Assembly (NCBI GenBank): GCA_903858935.1
Contig: CAIOKO010000005.1
Coordinates: 1 to 37,121, forward strand
Direction: 5' to 3'
Source of the DNA: an uncultured Schlesneria sp.
GTDB lineage: Bacteria; Planctomycetota; Planctomycetia; Planctomycetales; Planctomycetaceae
DNA length: 37,121 nucleotides
Position numbers and translations under genes: made by a program. Under the pieces are notes generated by a model. It was not told the origin of the DNA. It searched no databases and saw nothing but the letters and a program-made list of their open reading frames with translations. Numbering within the stretch: position 1 is the stretch's first letter; each line of letters starts with the position of its first letter. This document shows, piece by piece, positions 1 to 8,106 of the stretch.

Positions 1-40
1 AGTGGAACGGCGAGAGCAGACAGAGCGAGACGCCAAGTCG

Positions 41-319
41 TCATCGAAGTAGATCGCTCGACTTTTTTGTGGAATCGGGAAGACGGCGAAAATTCACACC
101 AAATAGCCGTGGTGAGTCAAGTATATCGTTCCCTATCGATTCGCCCTCGTGCTTTGCCTCAATTTGCTCAAGTATAATTGCGTCGTATTCAGTTTGAAGC
201 GCCTTCTCCAATCCCTCGTTACCATTGAAAGCGACATCAATCACAAAACCTGCCCCGCTGAGGAACGATGATAAAGCGTGCCTCAAGCTTGAGTCAGCTT
301 CAACAAGCAATATATGCAT
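41..319 (-). pseudogene. Truncated response-regulator receiver domain (degenerate)
   Basis: This 92-residue ORF begins with a typical receiver-domain N-terminus: strand 1 'MHILLVEA', helix 1, 'GFVIDVAFNGNEGLEKAL', then strand 3 'DAIILE'. In working receivers the residue after 'IIL' is the phosphorylated Asp; here it is Glu51. Similarity to the fold stops right after this point, so strands 4-5 (with the conserved Thr/Ser and Lys) and any DNA-binding output domain are missing. The ATG at 319 has a good ribosome-binding site (AAAGGA, about 5 nt upstream), so I chose it over the longer upstream reading frame, which has no such site. It is either a decayed response regulator or a stand-alone stub. 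No histidine kinase is visible, though the gene lies near the window edge. The receiver assignment is fairly sure; calling it a pseudogene is an inference. Confidence 0.5.
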
Positions 320-809
320 GCGTCCTTTGCTTTCCTGTCTGTCAACGACTGGTTCCAAACCGAAGACGACAATAGTCGCAACGGCGATGAGTCGACAGTG
401 ATTGCAGCCCAATTTCAGACTGATTTCAGGGTAGCGGTTAAAGTCTGTTGCGATTTGATGATGTTGCATCATTTTCCTAATAACGAACATTACAAATAGT
501 TTATCTATCGCAAACAAAATTAACGTGTTTGTAATTTGTGGCGTGTCGGATGACTCGTTCGGGAGACCGAAGATGCCATCGCTAGCACTGCTGCAGAATG
601 AGTCGCGGCGCGATTCCTGACTGTGTCTTTATGCTTGTCGCGTGAGATCGACACAACGGCATTCGTTTGGCGGCGATCCAGGACAGCTGGCTCTGTTTGA
701 TAATTGTGACGGGCCCGAATCGCAGTCACATTGGTTGACAGCAGAGCTGATTCCGACCTTTGAAACCAATGTTTCGTTTTCACGTCGATAAAAAGCAAGG
801 CCCATTGAA
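320..809. other. Intergenic gap without a convincing gene
   Basis: About 490 bases lie between the receiver remnant and the DinB-like gene. Open frames exist on the minus strand, but their translations have no recognisable domain, no hydrophobic or signal pattern and no ribosome-binding site. I see no strong hairpin or repeat here. Confidence 0.5.
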
Positions 810-1295
810 CTAGAACAATGCTGGAAATCCAGCCACACGTCGGCAACTCGACAATTGCGAGAGATGAAACGCGAAATGACTTGTCAGCAAATGGGTGATG
901 CAATGTTTCACTGTGACAATCGGGGTTCCTGTCAGAATAGAAACTCCGTGAGGGCGTGAGACCTCGGCTTCGTTCGCGACGAGAGCCAGGTTTCTTAATT
1001 GGCGATAGTTTTCTGTGACGGCATTGATCAATGATGGTTTCGTCAGCGCGGCGTTAAACGGAATGCTGTCCACTGAGCCGGGACCAAATAATCGCAACCA
1101 TTCGGTGTGAGTGATCTTGCCACCTAACATCCGTTGGCCTGCTTCCCCCACGATCGCCAGATGACCGAGTAACCAGACCGGGGAATGTCCATGTCCGGCA
1201 GAGGGCGTGAACAGTGACTCTTCAAGAATGTCAGTGACAATCTTATCAAGCTGGATTAACAAGTTTTCATTGACGGCAATTTCACTTTCAAACAT
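810..1295 (-). CDS. DinB-superfamily protein
   Basis: A 161-residue protein with the DinB/YfiT four-helix-bundle pattern. An early histidine sits in 'PVWLLGHLAI', and the late helix 'HLLTSHFAFHLSQLSSCRR' carries the paired histidines that bind a metal in this superfamily. The chain ends 'AGFPALF', a typical planctomycete DinB C-terminus, so the gene looks complete. DinB-fold proteins include thiol-dependent transferases and damage-induced proteins of unknown function; the substrate here cannot be told. I chose the ATG at 1295 because it gives the usual family length of about 160 residues. The in-frame ATG at 1442 would add 49 residues of low-complexity sequence. Neither start has a strong ribosome-binding site. 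It lies 232 bases downstream of the Hint-domain gene on the same strand and may be transcribed independently. Confidence 0.72.
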   Translation of the reverse strand: MFESEIAVNENLLIQLDKIVTDILEESLFTPSAGHGHSPVWLLGHLAIVGEAGQRMLGGKITHTEWLRLFGPGSVDSIPFNAALTKPSLINAVTENYRQLRNLALVANEAEVSRPHGVSILTGTPIVTVKHCITHLLTSHFAFHLSQLSSCRRVAGFPALF

Positions 1296-1527
1296 TTGAA
1301 ACAATGGCTTTCTTAAAGCAGCAGCGGCTTCCGTCCGGCACAGCCCATTGGTGCGCGTCGCACGACGGTTTAAAACAGGATTGTCGTTCGCGCGTTGATT
1401 TGGAGAGCCATGCGGCGACTTCCAGCCGCCGCCAAAAGCCATACGAACACAAACGACATTTCCGTAATGACTTTTCCTTCCGCGATCCCAGCGTCAACTA
1501 CTCGTACGATTCAATATCTTGGGTCAC

Positions 1528-3360
1528 TCACTGCTTGCTGCGGGTCAGATCTATTTCATCTTGCAGTCCAGGCACCGGGTTCGCCACTGGCTCGCGACGG
1601 GAGTTATCATGACTGAGAATCAGCTTCTCGCCTACGAAGTAAGAATGGCATTCATCAACGATCAGATTGTAGGCTTTAGACGCTTCTCGTTCCTCGTCAA
1701 CAGAATCGAGTTCCACAATCCCGTGGGCGGTATGCAGCGCCATTCCGGGTTCGAGTGATCGAGCTTTGATCCATCCCTTTCCGGAGACCCAGAATGGATG
1801 ACCTCCCGTGGCACGAATGGTTTCTCGCCCGAAACGCAACCGCAACAGTAACTCCGGAGGCCGGTTTGATGTCGACAACACCGGGGCGAACTTCAGTTCT
1901 CCGGTTCGGAGGTTCTGGGTGAGGACCAGGTCCCCCGTATGAATCTGATCGACCGCGACTGGACCCGTTTCTGTCCAGATCGGTGTCCCCGCTGCCAGGC
2001 ACTCGTGGCGAGGTGTCGATTGAGTTTCTGTCACAGTTGGCGGGACGAACGCCTTTTCATAGCGAATTTGAACCTGTTTCTGGTCTGATGGATAGCTTTC
2101 GATTCGATCGCTCCACCAATTCCACCAGTCCTGGGGCGACGTTTTTGTTTCTTTCGTACTTGCGGATTTGCCATTCGACTTTGAATCAGCATTCGTGACC
2201 GCACCCAGAAGATCCATCAATTGATCGTTTTTCAAATCGATCTGGCGATTCAGCTCAACCAGTTGCAGATCACCGGCCAGCATCGCCCGCTGAGTCCAGT
2301 TGGACGAGATTCCTCCGCTTGTTGGAAAAGCTTCGGAAAGTTGAATCGCTCGATCGAGTGTTGCGATCTTTTTTGTCTCCTGGTTTTCGACAGAAATCGA
2401 CCGCCTCCAGATCAGCAGATTTCCCGGTGCCAACGCAAATTCATCCTGCTTCTGCACGGGAGTCTGCAACGCACTGAGCAAAGCAGGAATGAAGCTGTGT
2501 TCGTCACGTTGCTTCAGTGAGTTTGTCGCCGCCACGCGGACGGACTCGACGGAAAAATCCAGCGCGTGCCGGACCAGCGACAAAGACGCTTCCGGCGCCG
2601 AAAGTGAAGCCAGCGTTTCCACCGTACACAAACCACCTTCCTCACCTCGGCTCGAGAAAAAGTATTCCAATCCTGGAATGACCTGCGGGCTGCGGAATTC
2701 GCCCAGTTGATTCACGACTTGCGCTGGCGACAAGGTTTTCGATTCCAGAGCGTTGGAAAGTCTGAATAGTTCTTTGCCATGCTTCAGCATGTACTTCGAC
2801 GCCGCTTGGTCGGCTTTGCGGTATTCGTCGAGCTGTCTGGCGTCAATCCATGCACCATCGATGTTGGTTTGACCAAGCCGCTGGCGTGCGACCGGATGAT
2901 TGGGTGCCAGAGCCACGACCGCCATCCAGTGTGCCCGTTCCTGTGCTGGAAGCCGATGATTGCGGCAGTAGTCGGCCATTCGCACCTGACCCTGTATCGT
3001 ATTGTCTTCGTGATCGCGCTGCTCGCGATATTTTTCCAGACTATCCCTGTCGTTCGCTTCCGCTGCCGCACTTTCCAGCGACCGCCACTGACCATGGACA
3101 AGAACTTCGCCACGTGCCCAATGCGCTTCAGACGATTTTGGATCGAGACGCAAAGCCTCGTCGAGCAGACGAGCTCGTTCATCGAGGTCTGCAGTGATTT
3201 CCGATCGTAATGCCGACTGGACAATCGAAGACGCTCTTTCGGCAGACATGCAGGGTAGGAGTAATGGCCCAACGAACATCGAAGCGGTGATGGCAATTGG
3301 AAAGAACGGTCCAAAGCAGCACGATCGGCGGCACGCGGAATCGCCACTGAGAAGGGGCAT
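1528..3360 (-). CDS. Secreted TPR/HEAT-like protein with C-terminal Hint (intein-like) domain
   Basis: A 610-residue protein. The first about 40 residues form a signal-like hydrophobic stretch ending near 'MSAERASS'. Residues about 45-190 are helical and TPR-like ('LLDEALRLDPKSSEAHWARGEVL'), and about 215-300 look HEAT-like. A Hint domain starts at Cys454 ('CLAAGTPIWTETG') and includes 'IHTGDLVL', the block-B motif 'ATGGHPFW', and the late 'AYNLIVDECHSYFVGEKLILSHDN'. Hint domains cleave their own peptide backbone through the N-terminal Cys, so the upstream 453 residues could be released or modified. The C-terminal dyad reads His-Asp-Asn rather than His-Asn, and there is no extein after it, so full splicing is unlikely. 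No polymorphic toxin domain follows; only about 24 residues containing 'NPVPGL'. An AGGGAGA site lies about 7 nt upstream of the ATG. It is probably exported. Confidence 0.8.
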   Translation of the reverse strand: MPLLSGDSACRRSCCFGPFFPIAITASMFVGPLLLPCMSAERASSIVQSALRSEITADLDERARLLDEALRLDPKSSEAHWARGEVLVHGQWRSLESAAAEANDRDSLEKYREQRDHEDNTIQGQVRMADYCRNHRLPAQERAHWMAVVALAPNHPVARQRLGQTNIDGAWIDARQLDEYRKADQAASKYMLKHGKELFRLSNALESKTLSPAQVVNQLGEFRSPQVIPGLEYFFSSRGEEGGLCTVETLASLSAPEASLSLVRHALDFSVESVRVAATNSLKQRDEHSFIPALLSALQTPVQKQDEFALAPGNLLIWRRSISVENQETKKIATLDRAIQLSEAFPTSGGISSNWTQRAMLAGDLQLVELNRQIDLKNDQLMDLLGAVTNADSKSNGKSASTKETKTSPQDWWNWWSDRIESYPSDQKQVQIRYEKAFVPPTVTETQSTPRHECLAAGTPIWTETGPVAVDQIHTGDLVLTQNLRTGELKFAPVLSTSNRPPELLLRLRFGRETIRATGGHPFWVSGKGWIKARSLEPGMALHTAHGIVELDSVDEEREASKAYNLIVDECHSYFVGEKLILSHDNSRREPVANPVPGLQDEIDLTRSKQ

Positions 3361-3497
3361 GTCTGTCTCCCTGAACTTGGGGTCATCAAGAACTGAGCAA
3401 ACGAACGCAGAGACGAAATGTCAGCAGCGGGAATTAGACTGTTGTTTCGATCGGCAAACAAGCCCCTGCTTCTTGCCTTCACGAAAGGTGCGCTGAC

Positions 3498-3899
3498 TCA
3501 CTCGTAGACTTTGAGCCATTCCTCGACCCGTTTCTGTGATTCCGTCTCCTGGTTGTCGCGATCAATCTGACCCGACCATTCCATTTGCCCATCTTCGTAT
3601 TTCTTGCGAGACCATCCCAGTCGTTGAAATGCATTCCATCGTCGACTGTCGTATTGCCACCAGCGATGCACGTGATTCGGGGGAACGACAAATTCATGGC
3701 TGTCCGCCACACCGACAGACTCAATCCGCCACCACTTCGTGTTGACGCGGATCGCCCGAATATTCCCACAATCACCGCAACTGAGGATCGCAGTCCGTGA
3801 TTCCCATGACAGAAAGTAAGCAGCGCTCACAAATGCAAGGAGAAGCAGCGCCCCTGAAACGACTTTAATCCTTCGCCAACGCATCACATCCCATTTCAT
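3498..3899 (-). CDS. Small single-pass membrane protein of unknown function
   Basis: A 133-residue protein with one N-terminal membrane segment, about residues 13-30 ('VVSGALLLLAFVSAAYFLSW'), preceded by basic residues. A soluble tail rich in Trp and charged residues follows. Near the middle, 'CGDCGNIRAIRV' has a Cys-x-x-Cys pair and 'VPPNHVHRWW' contains His residues, so a metal or redox site is possible but not shown. The form resembles small planctomycete proteins with 'CxxCG... H.W.' patterns, but I do not recognise the family. It lies 137 bases upstream of the Hint-domain gene on the same strand, so the two could be cotranscribed. Confidence 0.6.
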   Translation of the reverse strand: MKWDVMRWRRIKVVSGALLLLAFVSAAYFLSWESRTAILSCGDCGNIRAIRVNTKWWRIESVGVADSHEFVVPPNHVHRWWQYDSRRWNAFQRLGWSRKKYEDGQMEWSGQIDRDNQETESQKRVEEWLKVYE

Positions 3900-4210
3900 T
3901 CAGCGTCCCCGTCTTCCGGACCAAAGGTCCATCAATTCCAATAGACAGGGCCAACGGACCTGTCTGTACCCACGTTTTCCTTCATCGAAAGGCACCGTTG
4001 TCGATCTCCGAAGGAGAAGTTAAAGCGTTTAGGTTTTCGCCGTGTGTGAACTCAGAATTGCACCGATCAATGCAAAAAGGTGAAATATGGACAAAGTCGT
4101 TTTCAACAGAATTTCATGGGATTTATTTCTCGGTATCTGTCTGGTTCTGAGTGCATCTGTGGCTGATAATTCTTGAATGTTAGTGAATTCAAACTCCGCC
4201 CATCACAGGT
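3900..4210. other. Intergenic gap with a short hairpin
   Basis: About 310 bases between two minus-strand genes. The only structure I see is an inverted repeat, AGACAGG at 3943-3949 paired with CCTGTCT at 3959-3965, with a short inner stem. It has no run of T on either side that would make it a clear terminator. No gene is supported. Confidence 0.4.
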
Positions 4211-4813
4211 TCAAGCCAGCGCAGAATCGATATTATCCGAACCACTCCGTTTTTCCTGTCCGCATCCGGGTGGCGGATTTTGCGGATACTCACTGCAGCA
4301 GCCAAGACAGGCCGCCAAGGCACGAAACGACAGCTCTTCCTCCTCTTCCAGGCGAATCAATCCCGGCAGGTCGTTTTGTTCGTCTGCATAATTGCCACCA
4401 ACCCGACTCGCTTCGTGCAGCATTGTTCGATACTGCTGGCAGATCGGGGCTGAAAAAAAGTGAGGTGAAAAGTATGTGGTCTTTCCGACAGTGATGGCGT
4501 TCGCATCAAACTCGGCGGCACTACTCGCTGTCATTGCACCGCCAAGCCGCATCTGATTTAAGTTCTTGATCAGCTCTGTATTCCCCGCAGATGACGCACA
4601 GCGCAGAAGAGCTTCTCGAAGCGTTGAAAGCAGTTCAGATTGAGCATCAGTGAGACGAGTCCATGACGGGATTGGCGTCATCCGTTTTCGAAAAATGCTG
4701 TAGACCGCACTGCCGATGATGATCAGCAGCACGACGATGATCATCGCCTCGATGAATGTGAAGGGGCCGTTAGCATTATGAACGCTAATCAAGGCGAGAT
4801 TTTTACGGTTCAT
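4211..4813 (-). CDS. Prepilin-like membrane-anchored protein with a degenerate HExxH-like motif
   Basis: A 200-residue protein. Residues 17-40 read 'PFTFIEAMIIVVLLIIIGSAV', which is close to the type IV pilin/type II secretion pseudopilin signal (FTxIE followed by a hydrophobic helix). The residue just before the Phe is Pro instead of the usual Gly, with Gly one position earlier, so prepilin-peptidase cleavage is uncertain. The C-terminal half contains 'YRTMLHEASRVGGNYADE', which resembles the 'HExxH...GxxD' zinc motif of deuterolysin/M35-like peptidases, but the second His is Arg, so catalysis is doubtful. The tail is acidic, then Cys/Pro-rich ('CLGCCSEY', 'PPPGC'). The ATG at 4813 lacks a clear ribosome-binding site. 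I do not recognise a defined family; the pseudopilin resemblance is the firmer part. Confidence 0.6.
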   Translation of the reverse strand: MNRKNLALISVHNANGPFTFIEAMIIVVLLIIIGSAVYSIFRKRMTPIPSWTRLTDAQSELLSTLREALLRCASSAGNTELIKNLNQMRLGGAMTASSAAEFDANAITVGKTTYFSPHFFSAPICQQYRTMLHEASRVGGNYADEQNDLPGLIRLEEEEELSFRALAACLGCCSEYPQNPPPGCGQEKRSGSDNIDSALA

Positions 4814-5094
4814 GGTGTGGAATCTCTATGAACGGGTGCGCCGCTGCGTTTCGTCATGAATCTTATTCGTGTAATTCGTTCAATTCATGGTTAAGAATCT
4901 TTTGTGTTTTTCGAGGACGTTGGTGGAAAGAATACACTCCTGGTCAACGTTACGCTGCGCACCATCTACAGCCTGTTGGCCACCGGCGCTTCAGACAATA
5001 ACGGCGGTTTGATATTCGAGCACGCTTGGATTAAACGTTATCGAGTCAAGTAGATAACTTCTTTGAGAATCTCGCGTTTTGGAAATGATCGTCA

Positions 5095-5727
5095 ATGAGA
5101 GAATTCTTCCACGGATGGAGAAGAAAGACAGGCTGTGTGACGCTGTTGTTGGCGTTGGCAGCGCTCGCTGCCTGGGGCCGCAGTCAGATTACACGCAGTC
5201 GGTTTTCAGCAGACACTGTGACAATTCCGTTCGGGGGCGGGATTGAATATTGGGCAACCTTGCACGCAAATGGTTTCTGTTTTCTCAAAACGCGACACAT
5301 CACAATTCGTGATAATGAGACTTTAAGTTGTCGCGACGGTGACTTCGTCATTTCAGGCGTCAATGAGTCCAGCAAAGGCAATCAAAGCCTGGAGAAAGTC
5401 GATCTACAACCTGATGGAAATTGCGTCATCCGCATGCTTGCGCTAACCAATCAAACAACGCGCAAGTACCGCCGTGACCCCAGCTATGGCAATCCCGCCC
5501 TTGACAATCTCTCGAATCCATATCCAATGACAAATGGAAATGATGGCTGGCAGCTTGTTTCGATCAATGGTCCAACAACTGTCCTCGTCGATTGCGGTCA
5601 ACTGGTCATTCCCTATTGGTATCTCATTACGCCGATGACATTGATTTCAGCGGTATTGCTGCTCACCAGATCGCGAGTGGCACCACCAAAGGAATCATTC
5701 GAGCCGATCAACGACCAGAATGCGTAA
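5095..5727 (+). CDS. Planctomycete-type 'WRRKTGCVTL' membrane protein, paralogue 1
   Basis: A 210-residue protein. The N-terminus 'FFHGWRRKTGCVTLLLALAALAAW' combines basic residues with a membrane segment at about residues 15-30. A soluble domain of about 130 residues follows. Near the C-terminus, 'VIPYWYLITPMTLISAVLLLT' is a second membrane segment, so the middle domain should sit on the far side of the membrane with both ends anchored. This layout and the two signature ends recur in planctomycetes, but no biochemical role is known to me. GGAAA lies about 9 nt upstream of the ATG. The next gene begins 2 nt after the stop and encodes a paralogue, so the two are a tandem duplication and probably translationally coupled. 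Confidence 0.78.
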   Translation: MREFFHGWRRKTGCVTLLLALAALAAWGRSQITRSRFSADTVTIPFGGGIEYWATLHANGFCFLKTRHITIRDNETLSCRDGDFVISGVNESSKGNQSLEKVDLQPDGNCVIRMLALTNQTTRKYRRDPSYGNPALDNLSNPYPMTNGNDGWQLVSINGPTTVLVDCGQLVIPYWYLITPMTLISAVLLLTRSRVAPPKESFEPINDQNA

Positions 5728-5729
5728 AT

Positions 5730-6287
5730 ATGGGCAATTTCTTTCACTGCTGGCGGCGAAAGACAGGCTGTGTAACACTCGCTGTGGCGTTAGTGCTGAC
5801 GTGTGGTTGGGTTCGGTCCTTCTTTGTGGCGGACATTTTTCTACTAACTTTCCCCAGAACATTTTATGAAGTGGCTTCCGATCGGTTTGGAATTTCACTT
5901 TATAAACGGACCTGGGTCGATCCTGACATTTTTCTGGAATGGGCTCGTTTTCCCCAAATGCAAGTTCAATTTCATCCGGGAGTAAGCGTTCCACGTCGTG
6001 TGACCGGTCGTCTCTCAATGCACGGGCCACTTTCCAATGTTCCAGCGGGTTTGCGATGGGAATTCTGTGGTTTCTATTTCGGCAAAGGGCCAAGGCCTGG
6101 CAAGAACGGATGCATTGACCCGGGGCACAAAAATATTGTGACAAAAGTGATTGTGCCTTACTGGTCGGTCGTCCTGCCACTGACGGTTCTGTCCGCGTAT
6201 TTGCTGCTCATGAAACCGGAGAAAGTCAAAGGGACGATCAATGGTTTGAAACCAACGGAATTGAATTTCCTGATTAGCGGAAATTAG
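5730..6287 (+). CDS. Planctomycete-type 'WRRKTGCVTL' membrane protein, paralogue 2
   Basis: A 185-residue paralogue of the gene just upstream. It shares the N-terminal signature ('FFHCWRRKTGCVTLAVAL') and the C-terminal 'VIVPYWSVVLPLTVLSAYLLL' membrane segment, while the middle domain has diverged strongly. The ATG at 5730 sits 2 nt after the upstream stop and aligns with the start of the paralogue. An upstream in-frame start at 5592 would overlap the previous gene by 136 bases and add unrelated sequence, so I rejected it. No strong ribosome-binding site is seen, which fits translational coupling. The last codons and the stop lie inside a 19-nt sequence that recurs inverted at 33006-33024. 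Function unknown. Confidence 0.75.
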   Translation: MGNFFHCWRRKTGCVTLAVALVLTCGWVRSFFVADIFLLTFPRTFYEVASDRFGISLYKRTWVDPDIFLEWARFPQMQVQFHPGVSVPRRVTGRLSMHGPLSNVPAGLRWEFCGFYFGKGPRPGKNGCIDPGHKNIVTKVIVPYWSVVLPLTVLSAYLLLMKPEKVKGTINGLKPTELNFLISGN

Positions 6288-6288
6288 T
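6270..6288 (+). repeat. 19-nt dispersed repeat, copy 1
   Basis: CTGATTAGCGGAAATTAGT supplies the last codons and stop of the second membrane-paralogue gene and recurs exactly, inverted, at 33006-33024. Confidence 0.6.
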
Positions 6289-6445
6289 GCTGACGACTGT
6301 TCTCCGTTTCTTTTCTTCGTTTTAGGTTACATACCAGACGTTAGATAGATGCATTGGTCACCTAGTTGCGGCGTGGCTCCAGACTTCCTCTTTCCATCGG
6401 GGTACGGACGACGTTGGTGCCATGCGTCACGGGAGTATGACTTAC

Positions 6446-7606
6446 TCACTCGGTTCTCGTTTTGTCATTGAGATATGCCTCCAGCCAGTTCGCGGATCGC
6501 TCGAAGAGGTCTTCCGAAAAATAATGTCCCAGGTGATGATTCAGAATCCCCAGCTGCGGCGTGGCGCGGTAGAGACGATGAACGGGCAATGCTGCTGCAA
6601 TGAGTGGCCAGCTTCGATCACCGTCGGCGGCACCGGGACCGGTTTCGCCGCCGAGGATCAGAATCGCTCGGGGAGCGATGAGAGCCAGTAATTCATGATG
6701 GTTTCGGGTAAACGTTTTTTCGTGGATTTGTGGGCCGAGATACCAGGGGGCGTCCCAGTTCGTGGAACCGAGTGCGGTTCCTCCTTCACTGGCGACTGCG
6801 GCTTTAATTCGTTCGTCGAATGCGGCGAGATATAAGACTTCTTTCGCGCCCAGGGAATGTCCAATGGCGCCGATTCGTGAGGGATCCACGTCAGGCTGAG
6901 CGACAAGGATTTCGGTCGCTCGCTGAGCGTCAAACAGCATTTTCCGCATGCCAAGCGATTGCGGATGCCGTTCGCGAAAGTTCTCGACGGCCTTCGGCAG
7001 GCTGGGAGCGTCCTGCCAGAGGAAGCAGCGGGGGCAGATGACAACGAATCCTCTTTCGGCCAGTTTCGGGCCGAGAAACAACGCGGGCCGACCACTCAGT
7101 CCGGCAATCTCGTCGATCGATGCGGTCGCCGTGTGATGCAGAGCAACAATTCCAGGTCGACCGATTCCGATCTCTTTTTTGGCCGGCCTTAAAAGATAAG
7201 CTTCGACGTACAGATCTGGATCTTGCTCGCACTGATAGCGGATCAGATCTCGCGTGATTTCTCCAATCGTTTCGTGCTTGAGGACCGTTACGTCATTGTT
7301 TTTGGGAAATGTCGGGCTCGGTCCGAGGAATGTTTCCCAAGCTGATTGAATTGCTTTTCGGCGTTCTTTCCAGTCTTTCAGCGACGTGATTGGTGTTCCA
7401 TCCGATCGTTCCAACAACGGCTGCATCGTACCGACGGAAAATGACGACGGTTCCTTTGGGGGTTGTTGGACTTCCAGGAGCCAGTGGACGTCGTCGGCGT
7501 GGGCATGCATGACGAACAGGCTGAGGATTGTCGAGGTGACCAGAGACCGAAATATCAAAGGATCGAAAGTCTGCGATAGTCGCGTGAGTAGTTTATCTGG
7601 TTTCAT
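6446..7606 (-). CDS. Secreted alpha/beta hydrolase (dienelactone hydrolase/acetyl-xylan-esterase-like)
   Basis: A 386-residue alpha/beta-hydrolase. Residues 1-38 look like a signal peptide with a long n-region ('SLVTSTILSLFVMHAHA'). The nucleophile elbow is 'GHSLG' with Ser251, preceded by 'DPSRIGAIGH'. The probable acid is in 'GGETGPGAADGDRSW' and the catalytic His in 'ILNHHLGHYF', in the right order for a Ser-Asp-His triad. The oxyanion-region strand is 'PGIVALHHTA'. Related exported planctomycete esterases are thought to act on acylated polysaccharides; the substrate here is unknown. I chose the ATG at 7606; the ATG at 7624 is also possible, and neither has a strong ribosome-binding site. 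It is convergent with the membrane-paralogue pair and divergent from the ribonuclease gene. Confidence 0.82.
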   Translation of the reverse strand: MKPDKLLTRLSQTFDPLIFRSLVTSTILSLFVMHAHADDVHWLLEVQQPPKEPSSFSVGTMQPLLERSDGTPITSLKDWKERRKAIQSAWETFLGPSPTFPKNNDVTVLKHETIGEITRDLIRYQCEQDPDLYVEAYLLRPAKKEIGIGRPGIVALHHTATASIDEIAGLSGRPALFLGPKLAERGFVVICPRCFLWQDAPSLPKAVENFRERHPQSLGMRKMLFDAQRATEILVAQPDVDPSRIGAIGHSLGAKEVLYLAAFDERIKAAVASEGGTALGSTNWDAPWYLGPQIHEKTFTRNHHELLALIAPRAILILGGETGPGAADGDRSWPLIAAALPVHRLYRATPQLGILNHHLGHYFSEDLFERSANWLEAYLNDKTRTE

Positions 7607-8106
7607 GAGTGAGTCTCGTTTCATCAAGCATTTCAAACCGCCTTGCCCGAGGAACAGCGAAGGCGTTTCGAGATCGTAGAGTTTGCAAAACACCTGCGCC
7701 TTCTTCTGCGGTGGTTATTACAGCCATTCGCTGGTGGCTGAGCAAGGCGACGCCAGTGGAACCGATCACCAAAAACAATCGTTGAATCCAGAGGAGTCAA
7801 GAGTCATCTGCCATGTTGTTTGTTCGTTCATCAAGGCTGTTTGAATTTGAATAATCGAATGCGATCGCGCTGGGATCGATCAGAGTCGACAATGTCACAA
7901 ACTGTGGCTTCGCTTTGCTCATCTCCACGCTATTCACTGTTTTTCCTCCGGAACGCTTCACGAAGAACACAACGAAATCTGGTTTTTTGTGGGCTGAATA
8001 AAGCACCCGGGGGATTACTCCTTCGGCCCACCTGATAAAATGACAACCGACAGCCTCTTGGTGTGACGCTGAGGGGGGAAAAATAAAACTCTGCCAGGAT
8101 GCACTG
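7607..8106. other. Intergenic region between divergent genes
   Basis: About 500 bases separating the minus-strand hydrolase from the plus-strand ribonuclease. It should carry both promoters, but I cannot point to a convincing -35/-10 pair. Short open frames here have no family resemblance. No strong repeat seen. Confidence 0.4.

Noticed and set aside
520-903. 127-residue minus-strand open frame
   Set aside because: It overlaps the 3' end of the DinB-like gene in another frame and shows no domain or start signal.
1296-1442. Longer N-terminus for the DinB-like gene
   Set aside because: The extra 49 residues are low-complexity and the family normally starts near the chosen Met.
3943-3965. Terminator between minus-strand genes
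   Set aside because: The stem is short and has no T-run on the minus strand.
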